DNA from: Seiridium cupressi
Taxonomy: Eukaryota; Ascomycota; Sordariomycetes; Amphisphaeriales; Sporocadaceae
Reading direction: 5' to 3'
Assembly (NCBI GenBank): GCA_036674765.1
Contig: JARVKI010000093.1
Span: 104,468 to 168,467, forward strand
Length of the DNA: 64,000 nucleotides
Program-made: the position numbers and the translations under genes
Notes under the pieces: model-generated
Told to the model about the DNA's origin: nothing
Seen by the model: only the letters and a program-made list of their open reading frames with translations
Database searches by the model: none
In this document: positions 56,730 through 64,000 of the stretch, in pieces
How the letters are laid out: each line of letters opens with the position of its first letter
Position numbering within the stretch: the first letter of the stretch is position 1

Positions 56730-59152
56730 TGCTCTGTATCATTATTTTCACTATAAAGGAAGCCAGCATATGATTCAGTGTTACTGGGAAGACGATATGA
56801 CAGCTTGCTATGGTCCTGCAAAGTTAGCTAATTGGCAAATGCATGGAGCACTGAAAACCTTCGCAGTGCGTCCTGCATATCGCTCGTCTCAGCCCATAGT
56901 CACACTAGAGCTACTAGAATCAGTGCCTATCTGTGTCTGGATACTATAGCCAATGAGTCTATTTACCCGTATGCCGACCATAGATATTTTTCATTCATGA
57001 CTACGAACTTAGACTGAGAAGGAGAAAACCCTTCCGTACTATACGATTGGATTTCTTGTTCTCATCACCACTTATGCCTCAGGCTTGGTTCGGCGCATTC
57101 TCATTCTTTTTCTCCTGCGACCCCTTTGTCTCCTGGAGCCCCTTTGCGGAGTTCTCATTTTCGCCCAAGTTCTCCAATTGATCATTGCTCTTCTTCATAG
57201 ACCCCACCTACATAATACCTAGTGCACCTATAGTGTATAAAGCACGAAGCGCAAGAGAAACGTCGATTGTTTGAACTAAAGAGGTGCGACAAGCGTCTTT
57301 TGCTCGCTACTGGTCCTGAAGATGGGAGGGAAGAGATCAAGTCCACAGCTCCAGAGGTCGAAAGTGAAGTTACATTCACGTCAGTCGAAGCCGATTCGAA
57401 ACCGAAATCTCAACCCACCTTGGGAGACGCTCTGCGCTACCTCCATGAAAACGAAAGCATTGAGATTCTGGAACAGTGTGATTAAATTCACACCAATTGG
57501 GACCTGGAAGGGGCAAGAATGGGTTCAACAATGTAGCTGGGTTGGCCAAATCCGTAGAGCAGTTCGTATCCGATGACCCGAGCTGTCGATGTTAGCAAGC
57601 CAGATATCCATATTCCGAGTCACAGTGGAGGGAACAAGTCTGGATCTCTCAGTAACTTTAATTATTTGTGCGATGATGATGAAGGCCACAACAGGGACTC
57701 CAAGGACAACAAAGGTGCAATTGTATGCTTATCCTGCCAGGGGTATGTTGAACCGCCCCGTTGTAGCGCTATCAGGAGACATATCAATGATCCGACCATG
57801 GGAACGGTACCGGTGATATTAAGGTTTGAGCTTGGAAATAAAGCCAATTGATGGCCCTCCGTTCCGGAGGGAAAGCGGACAAGTATGGATGGAGAAGAGA
57901 AGCCTTTCGCGGATCTCTTCATTGGTACTGTAAATGAAAGGATCAGAGATGTGCAGAGATTGAAACACTAGATCAATAATCTGGACAAGGCTGTCGAAAA
58001 TTGCGCATAGCATTATGGGCGGAAGTTGTCATTTACAGGTGTGACACAAGCGGCAAAGTCACTAACCAATACAAAGTAGGTACATATAGATGTTCCTAAG
58101 CTTTACCAAATACAACAGCAACTCTTTGATAAGGCTCGAGTAGATGCAAATATCGCAGGGTTCACGCACGAAACAAGCGGCTGACGGGGCTCCCTCGAGT
58201 AATACGACCTGCATCGGACGCAATTTCTCTATTCAAACAGTCCCGAGCACATGGCTACTAGGAACGATGCCTACTAAAGTCAGATCTGTCAATCATCTAA
58301 AGTACAGTTCGGAGGGCATAACCTATTACTTATGGAAGTTGATATTATGGCTGGAAGATCCCCGGGTTGCGTAATGGGTTGAATCGACCTATAAGCAATT
58401 CAGGGTTATTCGTGAAACTGCGAAGCGATCGCGTCTCAAGTGCTAGAGGCCAGTAGTCCAGGCTACTGATCAGGCTGCAGGGTTAGAAAGGCTGGATAAA
58501 CCACCACAGGTGGCATTCCCATTCCTTGTTTGGTTTGCAAAAGTACGTTTTATTGACCTACATGATGACCAGCAAACAACTTTGGTAGAGTAACGTTCAG
58601 TCGTGGTATCTTATGACACCAGTCATAGTGAGTACTTCTATTCCGAATTTGCCAGTATAACATTGCAATTACGGTGCTATTCAGTCTCCAATACCAGGAG
58701 AAAACCATATTGATTTTGTTGCATTCAAAGTAGCTGTAAGGCTTCGTCTCGCGAACAGCTGAAAATAAACCCTGTAGCTGACATGCAGGCACATGGCGTT
58801 TCAGGAGATTGAGCGCAAGGGGGCAGGGCGTCCCTGTCTGCTCAGCCTATCGGAGCTGACATTGGAGATTTTAAACGCTCGCCGGTACCGAGGCTCGCAA
58901 TCTGACTTCTCAGGTCTGAAGGCTGTATGTGAGCTGGCCCGAACAGGGTTACATGAGGAAATCATAGTGCCGCCCTGATGTACTACATATGTAGTTTGCA
59001 CATCCGTAGATCTTGGCTGGAAGCCTTGTCCAAATCGCTAGCACTCCTTTCTTACATGACCTTCGCTCCCACGTAAAATTCCCTCTCCTACCCCATGATT
59101 CCCGAAGTCAAGGTCTCAGACCATTACCAATATACCACGGAGCTCTGGCACG
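56730..59152. other. Gene-poor interval with coding-looking remnants
   Basis: 3' flank of the zinc-knuckle gene. Around 57240-57590 (+) two adjoining frames look protein-like (see the separate entry). A 39-codon charged ATG-started frame on the minus strand at about 57077-57196 (MKKSNDQLENLGENENSAKG...) could be a small peptide but has no support. From 57.9 to 59.1 kb nothing is recognised. Confidence 0.4.
57243..57588 (+). pseudogene. Possible decayed coding segment, unidentified
   Basis: From 57243 the plus strand reads a hydrophilic, Glu/Lys-rich sequence (EAQEKRRLFELKRCDKRLLL, then REEIKSTAPEVESEV) ending LRYLHENESIEILEQCD at a stop at 57483-57485. In another frame just downstream, protein-like sequence continues (GRGKNGFNNVAGLAKSVEQF then VSDDPS) to a stop near 57590. 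Composition resembles true coding sequence, but there is no ATG, the frame is shifted, and I cannot name the family. It could be a frameshifted relic or exons of a gene with unseen introns. Confidence 0.3.
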
Positions 59153-60143
59153 ATGAGTGTCAACCCAAATCTATCGAATGGTACTTGCTATTATGCTGAG
59201 AATGCAGAGACGAAGGGTGAATTCATCCCGTGTGGAAACAGTGCACTCGGACACTGGCCTTGTTGTTATCGCGGTGATTCCTGTCTAAGCTTTCAAGACG
59301 CCAATGCCTGTTTTTATAATCCAAGTAAGTCTTCCTCGACAAAGCTGTCCCCAAACTATACAAGAACTCAACTGACTCTACATCGAAGCCGGGAATACGT
59401 ATTTCGCCGGATGCACCGACTCTAGCTTTACAGACCGAGCTTGTCCACAGAAATCTTCTCTATTTGACGACCAAGAATGGGTTGCCATTCGGCAGTGTCA
59501 GACAGACACAGGGAGTGGTAACGCTACATGGGGAGGCTGCAAGGTCTCTGCAGACTCTACCGAGCTAGAGGCCCTCCCGCATTCGAGCTGCGATCCCTAC
59601 TGCAGCTCAGGGAATCTACAGTGGAAGTACCTCGCTACCAGCCTATGCAGCTCTACCAAATATCGCAGGTGGAAATATATCGTGGGAAGGCGGCTTCAAT
59701 CCTACTCTAGTGTATACCCCTGCTACTACGACAGCCGAGAGAACGGCAGCAGAGGAAACGACCACCTCCACCGAAACCTACCGTTCCGCGACAATAACTC
59801 AGCCTCCATCAACTAGCTCGGCGATAGCAACAATGCCTGTCGCGGCTGACGAGGGTTTATCACTAGGAGCGAAGATAGGAATAGGTGTCGGCGCCGCCGG
59901 CGCAGTTCTACTAGTCATCGCAATCATTATTCTCACTCTCTTAATTCGTAGACGGAAGACAAGGACCGAAGCCTCTGAATACCACCCCCCCCACTGGAGC
60001 AAGACCAACCTGTGGCGGCAAGTCCCTATCAGCCGTCGTCGGAACCATGGCTTAATGGGGACATCTCAAAGCCATATGTCGCCTTCAAATCAGAGCTTCC
60101 AGCAAATGAGCGTCCAGTAGTATCAGAGCTTCCAGCATATTAA
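59153..60143 (+). CDS. Single-pass cysteine-rich surface protein, frame interrupted twice
   Basis: Member of a common Pezizomycotina family of small type I membrane proteins; function unknown. ATG 59153 (MSVNPNLSNGTCYYAENAE); there is no clear signal peptide, as is frequent in the family. Exon 1 59153-59331, intron (GTAAGT...GAAG), exon 2 from 59389. The ectodomain has the pattern CYY...PCGN...CCYRGDSCLS, then GNTYFAGCTD, CP, WGGCK, SSCDPYC. Near 59605-59612 the conserved reading moves by one base to SLPAYAALPNIAGGNISWEGGFNP. A Thr-rich stalk and TM helix GIGVGAAGAVLLVIAIIILTL with RRRK follow. At the C8 run (59985-59992) the frame shifts back to a plausible tail (AFKSELPANERPVVSELPAY) ending at 60143; without the shift it ends at 60120. 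These are single-base indels, either sequencing errors or a young pseudogene. An unorthodox 67-bp intron (59544-59610, donor GTCTCT) would also repair the first shift. Confidence 0.68.
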
Positions 60144-62014
60144 CCAGCCATACCACGAGTGTATGGAAGTCGGCAAAATAGATCCTATGCTAGGACGACG
60201 CTGTTCCATTCTCCATACGCAACGTTAGCCACGGGGGCTCATGTAAGTCTTGCCATATTCTGATGTCAAGACTGTGCACGGGAAGATTTCATGATGGATA
60301 CCAATGGAAAGTATTATGTCTAGCAGCGTATCTTATCATGTGATGCCTTTTGGAAGGTTTGAGGAACCCAGACAACCAGTATCCCAGTTATATTAGTAAT
60401 GCTAGCAACTTATACCGAAGGGTAATGTAATTCACTGTACCTTAAAGTTTTATAAGGGAAGTAAGAGAATTTCTTTAGCCTACAAGAGGCTTTGCGGCGA
60501 TAATTCGATTCTTCTTTTCCCAACCACTATGCGATCAACAGGTATCATTTCAATTGCGCAACCAGACTTGATACCAAGAATTCTCTGTGCTAAACCAAAA
60601 GTATCTATTGACCTACCGAATATAATTGTCTAGCGGTGTTATCTGATTCTGTTTCCAGGCTGCGCACAGTCGTTGCCTTAGTATGCGTGGCAAACCACTT
60701 GTAGACACTCATTCTGCTGGCTTTACATTTGTTGTATGCTACGCAGCCAGTCCTAGCCATGCTATTTCTTAGTATCTATTTTGAAGCGCTTGATTGCGAA
60801 AGAATTACTGAAGTCTTGATGTAACCAGCTAGTGCGATGACGAAATCGATATATTTTATCATCGTCATTGTCTTGTTTCTATATTGCTGCTCCAGAAGTT
60901 TTGTGGCGAATGAACTTGGCGGAGCTCGACCTTGACCTCCCGCCATTATCCCAGGATTGAAGGCCATATCACTTGGTGCTTAGTATACTCAACTTGTCTC
61001 ACTGACTCAGAAAGGTGTCTCTGTTGAACCAGGCATATCAGACATTAAGAACGTAGTCCAAGGGCGCTCAGAGACGCCGGTCTTATGCCTTCGAAGCACT
61101 ACTATCACAAAAATGAAGATAACCGCCAGTGCGATGAACTGAAAGAACAGGGAGATCCGACTTATCTATCTGAAGCTTCGAGGAGAAGGCCGATATCATG
61201 GTTGTTCGGCTTGAGCATCACTCTATTAGTGAACAAACCTGCTCCAGTCGATGGTGACATTGGCCTGAGTAAGTCTTTTGGGCATCACGTTGTCTAAGAT
61301 AGCGTCGATTCACGCAGATCTGCCTCGCTAAATATAGAGTAACTGCTATGCCCTAAGATGCAGCTGGGAAATATTTAGAGCACCCCAAAATCACCCAAAT
61401 CAACAACGTTGACGTCTTAGTCACAATAACTCTCAGAGTGTGCTACGTGCCCTGCGAGATGTTGGCAACTTGGCCCCTTGACATTGGATTTGGATTGACG
61501 TACTCACTAGATATTAATTAAGCCGAGGTTGGCGGTTTATAATATGTTTCATACAATCAAGTAGGAACGAAGCAAATCGCATATGTAAATCACAAGTCCA
61601 TGACCTGTTGAATATGACACAGAGGCCCACAAGGCAATTGCCCAATGGTTTTTGTTGACAGCATGGACTCAATGTGGGAAATGTGCCGGAGCTGGTCGAA
61701 GCTAATGTAGCTTTGCGCTATCCCCAACAAGTCCCAAAGCCTCACCGGCTCCAGCTGAGCGACTCGGAATTTTAAGTGGTCTCGGCCCCCACTAGCGCAA
61801 CCGGCAGCGGGGTGCACACGATCGAAAATCTGGTGACTCTCCGATATAGAAATGTCTCTCTCTCTCTCTCTCCTCTTCTCATGCATTGCCCTCTGTTGGC
61901 AGTCAAGCCAAAGCTAGTCGCTCTCCTGGAGAACAGACAGCTGGAAAAAGAGTCTCTGCCAAAGGTGCCTGAAAAGACTAGTTGCACGCGCTCCCATTGC
62001 TTCGCAGTCAAAGT
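60144..62014. other. Intergenic region with CT tract
   Basis: No gene is supportable. Near its right end, 61855-61872 is a (TC)n tract, about 150 bp before the next start codon. Such pyrimidine tracts are common in fungal leaders. Confidence 0.5.
61855..61872 (+). repeat. (TC)n microsatellite upstream of the MFS gene
   Basis: Nine TC units followed by a looser CT-rich stretch. It lies in the likely promoter or 5' leader of the ACS-family transporter. Confidence 0.75.
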
Positions 62015-63813
62015 ATGGCCGCCAGTCATCCAGACATGGGTCTGGACAGAGATAGCAAGATGCCTCGCCAGACGAGCGCTGACGCCCATGAACCTGCCCA
62101 AGGCGCCGCCCCTCGCAGCGAGCCTATTGAATACGATGTTGATCAGATCGAGAAAGTCTATCGCAAGCTTGACCTTCGCATCATTCCAGGTATGATAAGA
62201 CATTGGTGTGTCAATGACTCTTGCTGATTCGTAGTATACAGCATTTTGGATTCTATACTTTCTCTGCTCCGCCATTCGATCCAACATTGGTTTAGCCCAA
62301 ACTATGAACACGAGCTCAGGTCATAATTTGATGCAGGTGCTGCACTTGGACTCCAAGGATGTCTCGACTGCCCTTGCCCTTTTCTACGTCTCATATGTCA
62401 TCTTTGACATGCCGTCGAACCTCATCTTGAGTAAGCTAGGTCCGCGAGTCTGGATGGCCCGAATCGTCTTCGCCGTTGGTGTCATCGGTGTATGCTTCAC
62501 TGCCGTAAAAGCAGCTTGGAGTGTCAAGTATAAATACCCCCACATGATCTTGGTTGCACTCATTATTGACTCTCGTCGACAGGCTGCTACGTTTTCTTCT
62601 GGGTGTAGTTATTGCCGGCATGTGGCCAGGCATGTCTTATTATCTGACTCTCTTCTATCCGCCATCGCGTACGGGAAAACGGATCGGACAATACTTCACT
62701 GCCGCCCAGGTTTCAGCGGCTGTTGTTGGGCTGGTCTCCGCTGGCTTCCAACAGATGGACGGGTTAGGAGGTCTAGTCGGCTTCCAATGGATGTTTTTGA
62801 TCTATGGCCTCTGCGCCGTCGTCCTTGGAGTGGTTCTCCTCTGGTGGCTGCCGGATCGCCCACTGCCTCCTGGAGAGACACGTGCACGGAAGGGCCTTTT
62901 CAAATGGTTACCAACGTCCCCCGAGGTATTATCTGGCGAAGATGCAATGATTCACTACCAGGACCTTAAGCGAGTCTACCATCCTAGATCTTGGACAATC
63001 AAAGACTTGGGCTATGTCCTCATTGACTGGCGCCTTTGGCCCTTGACTCTGATGTATTTTGGAGTTGTCGGAGTTGGTATTGGCACACAACTCTATGGCA
63101 CAGTGATTATCTCTGGCATCAATTCCAACTTTACTGGGGTGCAACTGAGCTTGCTCTTTGCTCCCATCTGGATTGTGAGTTCTTCATCACTGGCATAACA
63201 TAGGAGTATGAATGACTGACCTGTGTAGATGGATCTTATTGCAATTCTCATAGTGACCCCTATTGCCGATCGATTCCACCGACTGCGGCCCTTCTTTTTC
63301 TCCGCCGCAGTATGCATCCAGATCGCAGGTCTGCTTGTTACCACCTTTGCACCGACTAGTAATCCGTGGGCAAGATACGGCGGTCTTTTGATGGTTGGTT
63401 TTGGACTTGGCCCTACTGTACCCACCTGCATGGTCTGGACAAATGAAATCTTTCAACAACGCCACGGCGAAGTAGGGGTCGCTGCCGCTTCAGCTCTTGT
63501 TTCGGGTCTGGGCAATCTTGGAAGCATCACGACAACCTACGCATTGTACACTGGATGGCCCGAAGATGCGGCAAAGGGCCCTTATCAATATCGTCGGAGC
63601 AACCTTACCATGATCGGCATATTGTGCATCAGTATTGTCAGCAGCTTTGTCATGTTTGTTGCGCTCAAGGTTGTCGGCAACAAGCCAAGCCACAAGATCA
63701 ACAGTAGTGGCAGCTCAGCAGTTGACAGCGCCGACGAATACCACGACGGCGCTGCCCGCAGAGAGCTCCAGCAGCGTGGATTTGGACGCATGTGGTGGAG
63801 CAAGAGGTCTTAG
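62015..63813 (+). CDS. MFS transporter, anion:cation symporter (ACS/Dal5-like) family
   Basis: Membrane importer of the ACS branch of MFS (allantoate, nicotinate, vitamin and other organic anion permeases); substrate not readable. Four exons: 62015-62189, 62242-62527, 62583-63174 and 63229-63813, giving 545 residues. Donors GTATGA, GTATAA and GTGAGT; the exon 2 acceptor TACAG gives the canonical AFWILYFLCSAIRSNIGLA. Family marks: YRKLDLRIIP before TM1; DVSTALALFYVSYVIFDMPSNL; VWMARIVFAVGVIG; KLLRFLLGVVIAGMWPGMSY (restored by exon joining); YPPSRTGKRIGQYFTAAQVS; GFQWMFLIYG; and in the second half FGLGPTVPTCMVWTNEI. The expected 12 helices are present with a central cytosolic loop rich in basic residues. 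ATG 62015 is chosen because the upstream extension starts only at TTG. Complete. Confidence 0.93.
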
Positions 63814-63924
63814 ATCTCAATCTTCACCGAGCAAATCGACAATCCGAGCTTCAATGTTCAACCATTGCCCTAGCACAATTCATTCGCTTCGTATGGTGCT
63901 GAATGGCACGGGTAGCTCAACCTC

Positions 63925-64000
<76 letters not shown>
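63814..64000. other. 3' flank ending in poly-G
   Basis: About 110 bp of 3' flank followed by a G homopolymer from 63927 to the window edge (see the separate entry). No gene. Confidence 0.8.
63927..64000. repeat. Terminal poly-G homopolymer
   Basis: 74 consecutive Gs to the end of the window. Like the run at 26823-26886, it is best explained as an artefact at a contig end. Confidence 0.9.

Noticed and set aside
61772..62311. 179-codon minus-strand frame
   Set aside because: Antisense to the well-supported MFS gene and its leader.
1..64000. CRISPR arrays, IS elements, phage or operon-type organisation
   Set aside because: Spliced eukaryotic genes throughout; no spaced direct repeats or bacterial mobile element seen.

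Overview
The window comes from a filamentous ascomycete (Pezizomycotina). The genes are split by short GT-AG introns of about 45-110 bp with fungal donors (GTAAGT, GTATGT, GTGAGT). They include a HET-domain protein, a Pth11-type rhodopsin-domain protein, a DUF6604 protein, a GH79 glycosidase, a secreted LIP lipase, a Cut8/Sts1 proteasome tether and an Orm1 homologue. Orm1 and Cut8 fit Pezizomycotina best; I cannot name a genus.

Layout. 3.4-5.6 kb: YCR023C-like MFS transporter (+, 5 exons). 6.8 kb: tRNA-Thr(AGT). 7.4-9.1 kb: GPI-anchored GH79 glycosidase (-). 12.5-13.9 kb: secreted LIP-type lipase (+, 2 exons). 14.75-15.18 kb: decayed medium-chain reductase relic (-). 15.95-17.86 kb: HET protein (-). 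18.96-20.01 kb: Cut8/Sts1 (-). 22.56-25.87 kb: large unrecognised disordered protein (-). 26.8-27.0 kb: poly-G run, 10-N gap and homopolymers. 27.9-30.5 kb: DUF6604 protein (+). 32.4-33.9 kb: Pth11-like membrane protein (+, 6 exons). 35.1-35.6 kb: small secreted cysteine protein (-). 38.0-42.1 kb: 1335-residue protein (-) whose N-terminal part reads like a tandem H2B/H2A histone-fold pair. 47.5-48.3 kb: O-methyltransferase (-). 49.7-51.3 kb: Thr/Ser-rich GPI cell-wall protein with two repeat families (-). 52.2-53.0 kb: Orm1 (-). 54.5-56.7 kb: Air1/2-like five-knuckle zinc protein (+). 59.2-60.1 kb: single-pass cysteine-rich membrane protein whose frame is broken twice (+). 62.0-63.8 kb: ACS-family MFS transporter (+). 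The window ends in a poly-G run at a probable contig edge.

The genes do not form an operon-like or cluster-like unit. Housekeeping functions (Cut8, Orm1, Air-like, tRNA) alternate with accessory, secreted or surface genes (lipase, GH79, small secreted protein, GPI protein, receptor-like proteins, HET). Gene density is low, with several gene-free stretches of 2-5.4 kb. The O-methyltransferase and the reductase relic could be remnants of specialised metabolism, but no synthase lies here.

The most interesting items are the putative histone-fold doublet, recurring short linear motifs in two large disordered proteins, the reductase relic, the doubly frameshifted surface protein and the repeat-rich GPI protein. 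Exon boundaries were inferred by hand from splice signals, reading frame and family conservation. No alignment or expression data were available.
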